A stretch of DNA of 64,000 nucleotides, taken from the NCBI GenBank assembly GCA_001972305.1, contig BDDD01002029.1, positions 80,946-144,945 on the forward strand, read 5' to 3'. This document shows positions 34,886 to 46,234 of this stretch, piece by piece. Made by a program: the position numbers and the translations under genes. The notes under the pieces were generated by a model, which ran no database searches, had not been told where the DNA came from, and was given only the letters and a program-made list of their open reading frames with translations. The DNA is from Cephalotus follicularis (taxonomy: Eukaryota > Streptophyta > Magnoliopsida > Oxalidales > Cephalotaceae). Within the stretch, counting starts at the first letter, position 1. Every line of letters begins with the position of its first letter.

Positions 34886-37119
34886 TTACCCAAAAATTTC
34901 CTGACTTTATGTTTTTGGCTTTGAATGTTTATGAAATGTTATGAAACGTCGGATATTTTATAAAATCTGTTTTACTACTAAAATTTAATGTCACCGGTTT
35001 TATAAACTAAGTATGACTTTCACATTCGAAAGTATACGGATTTCGGATTTGATATGGAACATGACTTCTACTATCGAAGTGTGTTAACCGAACATGACTT
35101 TCACCTTAGGAAGTATGTTATCTTTAGATATACAGAGATATTTTCCACCTATGGGGTGTACCATAGGCACGTCGTGGGCCTGGCACGGGGACGTGACACT
35201 TCCGTAGCGGTGTGATTAGTCTACGACGTCTCTCTATGTTTTGAATAAGTCCCATGAGGTGGACTTATGGATCCGCTATCTGATAGAGGCGTATGGATCG
35301 ATCCTAGGATATGTTTTGGATTCGGATTTTGGGGATTGATTGTGTAGTGCCGTACACGTCTCTCCGTCGGAGCATGTGGGCCTTGCAAACCCCTTGCACT
35401 TATATATATGTACTTTGGATCTCTATTATGAGATTTCAGATTCGGATAAGTCTCTGTTATATGTTTTGGATCTCTTTTATGAGATATCGGAACCGGATAT
35501 GTTTTGTTTTGAAACCCTTTTTGAATCGGACAATGTTAAAAAGATTTTGAGTATCGTTTTGAATATCATTTTGGGATTTTTGATTTACATTGAAACTTGA
35601 ATTATGCTTTGAAAATCAGATTTTGCTTTCGGATATCGTTTTTGAGATTTGTTAACGTTTTGGAATTTGGATATTTGTTTTGAATCGATAGAACTGTTTA
35701 TGATTATTTTATACATGTGTCGTATGATGTTTCAAAGTTCAGGTATTTTCTATCTTTTAAATTATCATTTTATGTTTTATGATTCTATATCCGTACTGAG
35801 GTTTGCTCAGCCGCGTTTTTGTTTCCATGCGGCAGGTATTCTGGGATAGCATCCGGGCAATGTGTGATGAGCGAGATGTCACTCATGATAAGGATCCCTT
35901 AGGAGATGGGCTTGGTTTTGTTTAGTTATTTTTATGGTCATGTTAGAACCTTTATTTGAGCAATGTTTTGCCTTTCAGTTTATGACTTAGAATTATGTTT
36001 TAAGCTTTGGTTTACGTTTAAGTTTTCTGATTTTCAAAGCATAATTTAAGTTTCAATGTAAATCAAAAATCCGAAAACGATATTCAAAACGATACTCAAA
36101 ATCTTTTTAACATTGTCCGAATCAAAAAGGGTTTCAAAACAAAACATATCCGATTTCGATATCTCATAAAAGAGATCCAAAACATATAACAGAGACTTAT
36201 CCGAATCCGAAATCTCATAATAGAGATCCAAAGTACATATATATAAGTGCAAGGGGTTTGCAAGGCCCACATGCTCCGACGGAAAGACGTGTACGGTACT
36301 ACACAATCAATCCCCAAAATCCGAATCCAAAACATATCCTAGGATCGATCCATACGCCTCTATCAGATAGCGGATCCATAAGTCCACCTCATGTGACTTA
36401 TTCAAAACATAGAGAGACGCCGTAGACTAATCACACTGCTACGGAAGTGTCACGTCCCCGTGTCAGGCCCATGACGTGCCTATGGTACACCCCATAGGTG
36501 GCAAATATCTCTGTATATCTAAAGTTAACATACTTCCTAAGGTGAAAGTCATGTTCGGTTAACACACTTCGATAGTAGAAGTCATGTTCCATATCAAATC
36601 CAAAATCCGTATACTTTCGAATGTGAAAGTCATACTTAGTTTATAAAACCGGTGACATTAAATTTTATTAGTGAAACAGATTTTATAAAATATCCGAGGT
36701 TTCATAACATTTCATAAACATTCAAAGCCAAAAACATAAAGTCAGGAAATATTTATTTTCACAAAAATATCTTACTGACTTTATTTCAAAACATATCGAA
36801 ATACGAAGCATAACGGAGTTCATAAATCAAAGGAATCATATTCGTAAAACAAACTGAATTTGTACTCTGATAAAATCAGTAAGAGTATATCAAGAAATGA
36901 AAACCCGTACCTTAAGCGATCACAAAAATAACTTTACGAATCGATCAACAATTTAAAAGTCCCTCGAAGCACAACAATCTAACAGATACCATTCATACAA
37001 GGGTTCAAAATCACTTTCAAATATCAAACAGTAACTTAGCAATACTTAAAACATGCTCCAATTCATTACAAAACCAAACGGATGACAAAACTTGAAAACC
37101 AGAAAATTTTTGGGCAATT

Positions 37120-37290
37120 CCAGTCGACTGCATCAAGATCCAGTCGACTACTCAAAGGTGGTAGTCGACTACACAACATAGGCAGCCGACTACTCAAACT
37201 GGGATGAATCCAGTCGACTGGGACAGGGGTCCAGTCGACTGTGCATGGACAAACAGTCGGCTGTCTCACGAGGCAGTCGACTGTTCTGGG
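37120..37290. repeat. CAGTCGACTG palindrome array, family H copy 3
   Basis: The same eight-site order as at 34719-34885, reversed. Some sites (for example GTAGTCGACTAC) are perfect palindromes here and imperfect in the other copy. Confidence 0.9.
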
Positions 37291-38102
37291 CGACAAAACA
37301 GCAAAAACACAACAATTCAATTCCAATTTTCTGTCAAAACCATGTTACAACATTACCAGATGATCTCAAACACTTATATTGGTCTTATGTGACTTACTAG
37401 TTTCATTTAAACACCAAGAATAAAAAGGTTCATGCTATTGGTGATCACACATATAGGGAGAAGCAAGTTCCAATCTTTATATGCATAACTATGTGATTAA
37501 TTTTTTGTCAAACATCAATTATCATATTCAAAACCTGTTTGTATCATTACAAGACACCTCTTGACTTCCTAACAATCTCATAAACATCAACAAACGTGCA
37601 TAGTAGGGAGTGAAGCAAAACATACTAGCAACTAACATAAACATGCAACTTGATGATATAAAACGAAATTCACTGCCAAACCCTATCATTAGAGGAAAAC
37701 AAACCTGATATGATGATAAAAAAAAGCACAATACAGTCTCTAATCCTTGCAAATTCAGCTCCCAAACTCAAGAAAACAATGGTGGCATATGACAATGGTA
37801 ATAGGCATACATAACAGAAATATAAAGAGCAAAATCTGCTGGGTATGGAAAGGAACAATCACAATCCTATTAGTTAAGGAATTAGGGCAGAAATTCGGGC
37901 TTGATAGGGAGAAGAGAAGGAATCGGTTTTGGCAGAAGAAGGAAGAAAAACGTGAGAGAGAGGGAGAGGAAAATAGCAAGTAATATGTTTTAAAATAGGA
38001 AAAAGGTTTATTTCCCAAAATGCTCAAATTTTGCCATAATACATTATAAAAACTGATTTAAATTAATTTACAATATAATAAAATTAATTCCATTAATTTT
38101 AC

Positions 38103-39016
38103 TTTGAACCCAAAGCGGACAATACCTCACAAGATTGGGCCGGGTCGTTACAGGTGGTATCAGAGCTGACCCAATGCAACTTCTATGTTGGATACGCGGT
38201 CATTCTGGGCTGACCACGAGCCTGTCGTGGTATTTGGATCTGTTTGGCATCTCCCCTAGCACGGGCGCCAGGGATTAAACGGGGGGAATTTGTCATGACC
38301 CGCATCCCACATCGGAAGTGTACTGGGGAGATCCTTGGTATATATGTGAAAACCCTTCTCAAACTTGCGAGGCGCCTTTTGAGGACAAAATCGTGCGGGG
38401 CAAAGTGACACGTGTGTGACACGGGGGCCACCTCTTGAACCCAAAGCGGACAATACCTCACAAGATTGGGCCGAGTCGTTACAGGTGGTATCAGAGCTGA
38501 CCCAATACAACTTCTATGTCAGATACGCGGTCATTCTGGGCTGACCACGAACCTGTCGTGGTATTTGGATCTGTTTGGCCTCTCCCCTAGCGAGGGCGCC
38601 AGTGATTAAACGGGGGGAGTATGTCATGTCCCGCATCCCACATCGGAAGTGTACTGGGGAGATCCTTGGTATATATGTGAAAACCCTTCTCAAACTTGTG
38701 AGGCGCCTTTTGAGGACAAAACCGTGCGGGGCAAAGTGCCACGTGTGGGACACGGGGGCCACCTCTTGAACCCAAAGCGGACAATACCTCACAAGATTGG
38801 GCTGGGTCGTTACACTACTATTGGCATGATCAACATACACAACATCGCAAGTGCAGTGGGAAGATCCTAGGTATCATATGTGAAAACCCTTCTCAAACTT
38901 ATGAGGCGCCTTTTGAGGACAAAACCGTGCGGGGCAAAGTGCCACGTGTGGGACACGGGGGCCACCTCTTGAACCCAAAGCGGACAATACCTCACAAGAT
39001 TGGGCTGGGTCGTTAC
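38103..39016 (+). mobile_element. TRIM array: part LTR, interior, LTR, interior, LTR, short spacer, part LTR
   Basis: The part LTR is 38103-38152, interior 38153-38290, LTR 38291-38483, interior 38484-38621 and LTR 38622-38814. A 40-bp spacer beginning CTACTATTGG follows, then a part LTR from about 38854 to 39016. After 39016 the spacer wording (CTACTATTGG ... ACACAACATC) recurs. The interiors carry the initiator-Met primer site TGGTATCAGAGC and a G-rich polypurine tract. Confidence 0.88.
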
Positions 39017-39305
39017 ACTACTATTGGGGTGTTAACTTACACAACATCCAACAAATATTCAGGTTTCATATCAACATGACATACAAAATGCAAGGTAATG
39101 CATAAATAGAATGAACCCGAATTTATAAAAGTCAGTGTTATTTATAGAGAAACAAGAATAGTACCTTCAAACTTAAGCAGATCCCGATAGCTCCCTTGTT
39201 CATAGCATAACTCTACTCTTTTGGAGGCGTCGATCCCATAGGTCGCTTACCTTGATCTCTTCTCACATGAGAATGTGAACTAGTACCAGGGTGATCCTGA
39301 TACAG

Positions 39306-40727
39306 CTATCCAAAATCACGGCTTGGCTGATAACCGACACTCTGGTCTTGATGAAAATCTCCTAGAAACTGACCCATACCTTGTACCTGTTGACTCCCAG
39401 AACCATACCGTTCATGAGGACACTCTCTAACCATATGATCTGAAGCTCCACAAGCCATACACTTGCCAACCTTCCACCAACAATCATCAGATACGTGATT
39501 CGTGCATTGACAGTGCACGCACGAGTCAAAGGAAACTTGACTACCACTATTGGCAAGTCTAGAACGACCTCCCTGGGCTTCCATTCTCCTTTGCTCCCTC
39601 TCTCAAAACCCATGACTTCGTCTTCTCTGTTGGGTTCCTCTACGCTGTTCTTCCTGGCCTGTAATTATGGTTGGACTGCCGATAGCCTGAGGCAAACCAC
39701 TCTGTCAAGGACTACTATTCCCGGATCTCTGGGACTTGCTACTACTCCCAGAACTCCTCCCTGATTGCCAACCTGTAGAAGCAGACCTACTACTACCACT
39801 CTGAATCCTCATGTTGTAAAATTCTTCAGCCACGGATTCAAGCTCTCTAGCTCTATAAACCAATTCATAGAAGGATGCTGATCAGAATGGTATTAACCTT
39901 TGTCTAATGTTCGATCTGAGTCTACCAAAGAACTCCTTGGCTTTTCTTGCCTCGGTACCCACCAAATGAGGGACAAACCTCGCTAATTCGACGAACTCAG
40001 CTTCATATTGAGTTACAGACATATCACCTTGCGTTAGACTAAGGAATTCATCCTCCATCTCATCAAGGTTAATCTCGGGTGGATACTTCCCGTTAAACTC
40101 CGTGACAAACATATCCAAAGATCTTACCACCCCTGATTCTTCCCAGGAGGATTTAACCATTCTCCACCACAGCTTTGCTTCACCTCGGAGCATACTAGCC
40201 GCAAAAGCAATCTTCTGAGAATCTGTACACCCTAGGATCTCAAAAATCTTATCCATTTGTGTTAACCATTCTTCGGAAGCAACGACGTCTGAATCCCCTG
40301 AGAAATGTGGAGGATTTAGCTCCAAGAACCTAATTAAAGAATCATCTCTGAGTCTTGGATGGCCTACTGATCTCCTTGCTGCCTCAACATGCCAAGCTGG
40401 TCTTATTGTTGGGGTTTGTTCAGGTGCTTCTGCTGCACGCCTAACCGGTCTCCCAACTGGGGTTTGTTCTGTTGTAGTCCCTTGACGCGGCATAAATGCG
40501 TTCACTCTGTTCATCAAAGAACACATTTCCCTCAGAAAACCTCTGGATTCTCCTCGGTTAGGAGTAGCATTTTCCATTTCTTGGGCTGCAGTTTGCTGTA
40601 CTGTAGCTCTGGTGGATTGAGTCCGTCTAATTGTCAGCCCGGTTCTACCTCCTCTTGCGGCATTTCCGCGTTGGCCTTCCATACCTACCTTGTATAAGAG
40701 ACAAAAGTCAGCTATCGATTTCCACAA
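39306..40727 (-). mobile_element. Gyp-B gag with CCHC knuckle (fossil part)
   Basis: The minus strand starts near 40682 after the primer site. It contains RFLELNPPHFSGDSD and EEWLTQMDKIFEILGC, then AKLWWRM and YEAEFVELARFVPH (Retrotrans_gag), and a CMACGASDHMVRECP zinc knuckle near 39430. Chromovirus type. Broken in a few places; the sequence beyond 39300 passes into a TRIM array. Confidence 0.85.
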
Positions 40728-40940
40728 TCATAATCCAAGACAATTATAAAACCACAATTCATAAATATCACTCAATTCCATTAAGAGAAACTTGTCCATA
40801 TCACTTAATCTCTAAGAACTCAATCATAACACTTATTATTATTCTGCAACGCCAATTAACTCCAAATTGCACTTTATTCAATTAATCACTTTTAATTCCC
40901 AACAGCCTACGATCCTATCCTGATGTATCTATGATAGACC

Positions 40941-40953
40941 GTCTCTGATACCA
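40941..40953 (-). other. Primer-binding site of Gyp-B (initiator-Met tRNA type)
   Basis: TGGTATCAGAGAC on the minus strand lies three bases after the LTR end GGGACATGACA. It matches the TGGTATCAGAGC site common in plant Gypsy and Copia elements except at the last base or two. Confidence 0.8.
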
Positions 40954-41476
40954 AGCTGTCATGTCCCGAACTTTGAGAGTAAACCCCCACGATCCGATGT
41001 GTGAGATACATTCCGTTCCATCCATTCATATAACAATCATACTCCAAAAGTGCTACAAATATATAAAACTTTAAATCAAGTTGTATTACATCAGCGGAAT
41101 AATCAAATCAAATAAAAACTAACTCTTAAAATCTTCCGAAAATCGGGCATGAAGTATTCGTTTATTGGACTATATCCCCCTGTAAAGAAAACACAATTTA
41201 TATCTCCACACTCCCGAAGAAGGAATCAACAGTTTATGTATATATATGGGGCTCAGCCCTCAACAATCACAACTTAGACTCATTATTACATCATTCTAAT
41301 ATATCAAATGATGGACCTGTCCCTGCCTAATACATCAACACACATATCATAAGCACTGCCAGATGTCCGTAGGTCGATAGCTGAAATAAAACATATCGTA
41401 TACATCTTTAGATTTTATCTCTTACACATAACAAGTCTTATATATCAATACATTTCAATCATAAACATGAGCCCCC

Positions 41477-41968
41477 NNNNNNNNNNNNNNNNNNNNNNNN
41501 NNNNNNNNNNNNNNNNNNNNNNNNNNNNNNNNNNNNNNNNNNNNNNNNNNNNNNNNNNNNNNNNNNNNNNNNNNNNNNNNNNNNNNNNNNNNNNNNNNNN
41601 NNNNNNNNNNNNNNNNNNNNNNNNNNNNNNNNNNNNNNNNNNNNNNNNNNNNNNNNNNNNNNNNNNNNNNNNNNNNNNNNNNNNNNNNNNNNNNNNNNNN
41701 NNNNNNNNNNNNNNNNNNNNNNNNNNNNNNNNNNNNNNNNNNNNNNNNNNNNNNNNNNNNNNNNNNNNNNNNNNNNNNNNNNNNNNNNNNNNNNNNNNNN
41801 NNNNNNNNNNNNNNNNNNNNNNNNNNNNNNNNNNNNNNNNNNNNNNNNNNNNNNNNNNNNNNNNNNNNNNNNNNNNNNNNNNNNNNNNNNNNNNNNNNNN
41901 NNNNNNNNNNNNNNNNNNNNNNNNNNNNNNNNNNNNNNNNNNNNNNNNNNNNNNNNNNNNNNNNNNNN
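41477..41968. other. Assembly gap (492 N) flanked by C runs
   Basis: The Ns sit between GAGCCCCC and CCCCCCTTTTTAC. In the 3' LTR the same place (near 26846) is a C run followed by only about 75-80 bp that has no counterpart here, so the gap length is probably not real. Confidence 0.95.
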
Positions 41969-42528
41969 CCCCCCTTTTTACTTACCTTACTACAGTCCAT
42001 CACCTAGGCCTGAGCCTGACCCATTCCGCATACAGGGGAAATGGGCCAGCGACATAATGTCGTGTAGGTATACTATATGCAATGTAGTGCAGCAGGTATA
42101 TAACAATATGTCATGCATGCCACCGGGTAGTAATGTGCTATGCATCTAATCAATATAATCATATGTCATGTAGTGAACAATGTGTATCATGTGTCATATA
42201 ATGTCATGAGTATGAATGACAATTGCGGACAACGTCAGTATACCAACCGCCCCTAAGCAGTGGTATACTTGGCTGATCCTAATCACATCAAAGGCCATAG
42301 GCCTGCAGAAACTTTGTAAACAATCAGAAATCATACGTAGGGACAAACAATTCATAGGTATGAGTACTACTCTGCCTCTCTGGCCTAAGATAGTACTACC
42401 ACCAACTACCTACCCTTTTGAGGTCATAGCCGAGTGGGGAAGAGATAACGCTGATCACATCATGGCTAAACCGTAAAAACGATCTTATCCCGTAATAATA
42501 GGTTAAGCCATAAAAACGGTCAGAACCC

Positions 42529-42606
42529 GTAAGTATAGTGGTAAAGCCGTAAAAACGGGCAGAACCCGTAAGTATAGTGGTAAAGCCGTAAAAACGGGCA
42601 GAACCC
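42529..42606 (+). repeat. 39-bp tandem repeat, two copies, in the Gyp-B 5' LTR
   Basis: Two identical 39-bp units start at 42529 and 42568, each with GTAAGTATAGTGG and AAGCCGTAAAAACGG. The 3' LTR has only related single units near 27420-27485. Confidence 0.9.
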
Positions 42607-44499
42607 GTAGGTGCCACTAACCGCCAATGATGATGTGATCTAACACCCATAATCTTCGCGACGGAAATGTAGATTATGAATGGGTTATCTCATAGGTCTC
42701 AAACAACAATATCTATGATAGTCGTACCTTATAATACTCTTAATCCATAATTGTATTTTGTAGAAATGATAGGGACCTAATAAAGGGGATCACGTAGGAT
42801 CCATGTCCGTCAAAACAATTTATAATTTATTTCTATGGTCATAAGTTATTTTTCGTATCCATAAGTCATTTATGTTTCCAAAATCATTTGTTGGTCCCTG
42901 TCGAGTTTGAAAACAATGGAGAGGAAGTCCAGTGAGATCATCCGCGTCCAAATGTCCCAAAGGTGCTATCCTAACCATTCTTGAAAATCGTTTGTATAAA
43001 CTCTTTGTTGCATTTTCTTCAAGAATCACTTGAAAACTTGATTTAAGATTCAACAGTGTTAAAAGATGATTCGTATAGGATACAAGGCCTTAGGGAGGCT
43101 TCCTATGGAATCAATTCAAAGAAGAAACAGTTTGGAATTGAAAACAGCGAGAAACAGTGCCATGTCGCAAAACAGGGCACTAAGTGTCGACTAGTTTAGT
43201 TTATAAGCGTAAAGTGTCGACTATTCAGTTTAGCACACAAAAGAGTCGACGGTTTTAGAAAGCATAAGTATAAAATATCGACTACTCAGTTTAAAGGCAA
43301 TGAAAGCGTCGACGGATTAGTTTTGAAAGCATAAGGCGTCGACGGTTTTGATAGAAAATGCAGTTTACAAGACTGTTCGTAAATCAGTGAAACTATGTCC
43401 AAAATCCATGAAAATCCGTTTTAAAACCAGTAAAACAGATTATACATATAGCCAGTTCCCCATTCATTCCATTTAACATGTGAGCAACCAACAATCGCTC
43501 AATAGCAGAATAATCCATACAAATGCAAAAATGTGGCAAATAGTATAACCTACCTGTTAGCAATTGGGCTATCGAACCTCCTATCCTCAGCTAATCTCTT
43601 CACACTACACACACAATACATTTCGTTACGCTTTACACATCGGAATCACAACATCGTTGCCACCGGAGCTCCGGCCAGATTTCGGCCAACACCCTGGGCT
43701 CCAGCGACACCCATAAATAGACTCCACATTGGACGAACTATTCAAAACCGTCGGAGACTCGCCACAAAACGCGCTGTCACGGCCGGCAGTGAATTCGACT
43801 CACTGAGTCGACTCGCCGATCTTCAACAGTTCTGGTCAACACTCAAAAATGCCATAACCTACCTTAAAATCTTTCAATCAGTCCATTGGTGGCCGTAACT
43901 CGCCGTGACTCGGCACCAAACGCCGTGTCACAGGCGACAACGAGATGGACTCGCCGAGTTGACTCAGCAACCACAATCCGGCTAATTCAGGCCGAAATAC
44001 GCCTCAGCCAACACCAAAAATGGAAGAGCTAGTTTTCACGACCAAAACCTGCTTTACCCGTGACGGTTCCTGGTGGTGGAACGCACGGCAGTGCGTGACC
44101 ATGGCGCAAGGCACCGGGGAAATGGAAAAGAAAAGAGAAGAAGGAAGGAGGAAGAAGCTTACCGTTGGCAGTGCACTCCGACTGGCGCTCTCCCTTTCCG
44201 GCGTCGTGTCTCGCCGGCTTCTCTCTCCCTTTGTCTTTCTCTCCCACTGCTATGCCTTCTCTCTCTCGGGTCTCACTCTACCTCTCTTCTCCCTCTTTTA
44301 TTCACACGGGCGCTATGCACCCGTGATTCTTTTTCTTTTTTTATTTTATTATTATCAAATGTAAATGTAAGTTCAAAGATCATACTACAATCACACACAC
44401 GCATATATAAAACTAATAAAAATAGTAAAGATATAAATACTGTAAATATATGAGATATAGATTAACAAAATAATAAAATATATATTAATAAAAAATAAG

Positions 44500-45180
44500 C
44501 AAACTTTGAGCCAGTCCGACTTGGTCACCAATCCGCCCAGTTTGGTCAAGACCAGATCACACAAGTTTTGATCGGTCCAACTACAAGACCGGTCTAATTA
44601 ACGATTCGGGTAGGTCAACTTTAGATCAACAGTCAACCACAGGACCGATTAAACTTTGGTCACTAGTCGCACCAATTAGGTTAGATTGAGTTCGATAATT
44701 ATGGCACTTAGTTGCAAGGATATTATTGGACAAAATGGTTTAATGAAAGACCCGGGATGGTTAATTCCAGGTTATCGATTAGCTCTAGGTCATCGGTCAA
44801 CTCCAAGACTGGTCAACCCCTGGTCACTGGTCCGACCGTTTTGGCTGAGCCTAATCTAAATACCAGTAACAATGAGCTGTAAAGATATTATTGGACAAAA
44901 TAGTATAATGAAAGTTTCAAATTGGTTAACCTTAAGCCACCCATCACCTGCAAGACCAACTTTGGGTTACCACTCGAGTACAATTGCTATGACAGTGGGT
45001 TGTAAGGGTTTTATTGAACAAATAAAAGTCATTTAAGTTACCTGCATTTTTTTGTTTCGAAAATACTTAGAAACAACAAAATCTTGTTTCCGTATTTTAT
45101 CCAAAATTTGAAAAAGTTTCCAAGACACAAAACAAAATCAATTTCATCAAACATATTTTCAGTTTATTTCTTAAAAATTT
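44500..45180 (+). repeat. Host repeat, right flank of Gyp-B, three diverged units
   Basis: A block beginning TTGCAAGGATATTATTGGAC at 44713 recurs at about 44879 and, more diverged, at about 45001. Between them lie GGTCAACTC-, GACCGGTC- and GGTCACTGG-rich lines. The last unit continues with TTTCGAAAATACTTAGAAAC and AGTTTCCAAGACAC, which has its partner at 26245-26320. No gene. Confidence 0.65.
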
Positions 45181-45649
45181 GAAAATTACAACATAAAACA
45201 AAAAACAATAGTATGTCCTGATTTTTCTATAATATTTAGCAACATATCTATTAGTTTTTTTTTTTTTTTAACAAGGACTGAAATCATATATATTAGTTAG
45301 TTACCAAAGAATTTTTTTTATAGAAGCGTGACATGACCAAACACTTGGTTGTTATGATTTTTTAATGCATAAATACCATTTTATGTGCTAAATCATCAAT
45401 TAATTAATTAAACCCGTTTTCTTTTTTTTTTCTTTTATCTCTATAAATTATTAAAATGTTAAATCATCAAGCAACTAATTCCAATCATTTTTTGAAAATA
45501 CCTTTGGTTAACATCAGGGTGAAGAGATCTGTATTTCTTTCTCTCGCTTAATGTTATAATTTTCAAAATAAAAAATCCTGCTACACAATTATCACTTGTT
45601 TATATTTAAAATAAGCGTTTATAATGATTTAACCCATATTCAAAAAAGT
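45181..45649. other. AT-rich intergenic DNA between host repeat and NAC terminal-exon copy
   Basis: AT-rich with T and A runs; no coding signal or recognised repeat. Confidence 0.6.
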
Positions 45650-46077
45650 AATAACAATATTTATAATCTTTTTGTTAACACCCTTACTAACATAAGAAGC
45701 TATATCCTATTGTGCCAAACGAATGGACCAATTTGTACTTATTACACAAACTGAACAACCTGCTAACCACTTCACCTATGGGCATCACTTGACTTCATCT
45801 TCATCAGCTTTCTCATCTGCTTTTTCCTTTAAGCGACAAATGACATAAGGTCCCTACACAAAGGACAAATTTCTGTAATAGTAGTAATCAAAACTTGCAT
45901 GGACATCAAATCAAAAAGAATTCACTCTTACATACCCTTCATTAAATGTTTTAGTGACAATAAAAACTATGATGCACAACTCGAGTGGTATTGATAACAC
46001 TCATAATAGTAAAAATATGTAGAGATTCTTAGAGATACTGAGTTTAGTTAGACGAAGTACAGAAAAACAAACACATG
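45650..46077 (-). repeat. Direct repeat copy 1, carrying a second NAC terminal exon
   Basis: Bases 45650-46077 match 46235-46672 with few differences (period about 585 bp). Shared pieces include ACCCTTACTAACATAAGAAG, GCTATATCCTATTGTGCC and TTCACTCTTA(C/A)ATACCCTTC. The unit holds the terminal exon, part of the preceding intron and downstream sequence of the NAC gene. Confidence 0.85.
45785..45853 (-). pseudogene. Extra (distal) copy of the NAC terminal coding exon
   Basis: After an acceptor ending TTTGTGTAG, the minus strand reads GPYVICRLKEKADEKADEDE then VK and TGA at 45787-45785. This is the NAC subdomain E pattern (Y-V-I-C-R) in the same phase as the proximal exon at 46440-46372. It keeps an open frame and acceptor, so it could still be used by alternative splicing (intron of 1122 bp from 46975) rather than being dead. 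The two copies differ at two residues of 22 (K/E against H/N). Confidence 0.7.
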
Positions 46078-46234
46078 AGTAAAATAATAAATAATAAAAT
46101 TTCCTTCACTCCCATCTAATAAATTTTTCAAAAAAAAATCGACTAAAACAACAAGAAATCGAAGAGAGAAGTTATGGTTATGAACCCTAAACGCCAAACA
46201 CCGTTTTCGTTCGATTTCCCGAACAAAATCACAG

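Larger units (their letters stand above)
34663..38100. mobile_element. Family H LTR copies 2 (plus) and 3 (minus) in an inverted repeat
   Basis: Copy 2 (34663 to about 35975) and copy 3 (36018 to about 37345 and beyond) are inverted with respect to each other around a spacer at about 35630-36018. Copy 3 seems to continue to 38100 with sequence that looks like an LTR 5' part. Both carry the same CAGTCGACTG array (34719-34885 and 37120-37290). The spacer holds GCTCAGCCGCG and CATGCGGCAGG, wording common in Gypsy LTR 3' parts. No coding region. Confidence 0.65.
26330..44350 (-). mobile_element. Ty3/Gypsy chromovirus Gyp-B with both LTRs, filled with nested insertions, broken
   Basis: Order on the minus strand is: 5' LTR (about 44350 to 40957, with an assembly gap), initiator-Met primer site (40953-40941), gag (about 40727-39306), interior interrupted by about 8 kb of other elements (39016-31158), degraded RT, RNase H and integrase remnants (31157-29290), polypurine tract (29276-29264), and 3' LTR (29263-26330). 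The first 215 bp of the two LTR ends differ at about 13 sites by eye (about 6%), many of them C-to-T changes. At a commonly used plant rate this suggests an insertion of order two million years old. Heavily broken. Confidence 0.85.
40957..44350 (-). repeat. 5' LTR of Gyp-B, far end not exact, with assembly gap
   Basis: It is colinear with 26330-29263. The counterpart of the terminal CGGGGCATTACA is not found near 44350, so the outer end is approximate. A 39-bp unit is repeated at 42529-42606 in this LTR and is present in lower number in the 3' LTR. Confidence 0.8.

Noticed and set aside
37066-37326. Open frame with repeated TVDW/SRLP words
   Set aside because: The peptide repeat is only a translation of the CAGTCGACTG DNA array; both strands give similar frames.
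31158-39016. Cassandra-type TRIM carrying 5S rRNA sequence
   Set aside because: The LTRs are TRIM-sized, but no 5S rRNA-like promoter boxes or body were seen.
33887-39016. CRISPR-like array because of regularly spaced repeats
   Set aside because: Repeat units are 193-bp LTRs with primer sites and polypurine tracts in a plant genome; no short direct repeats with unique spacers.
41455-42057. Open frames across the N gap
   Set aside because: They consist almost wholly of unknown bases.
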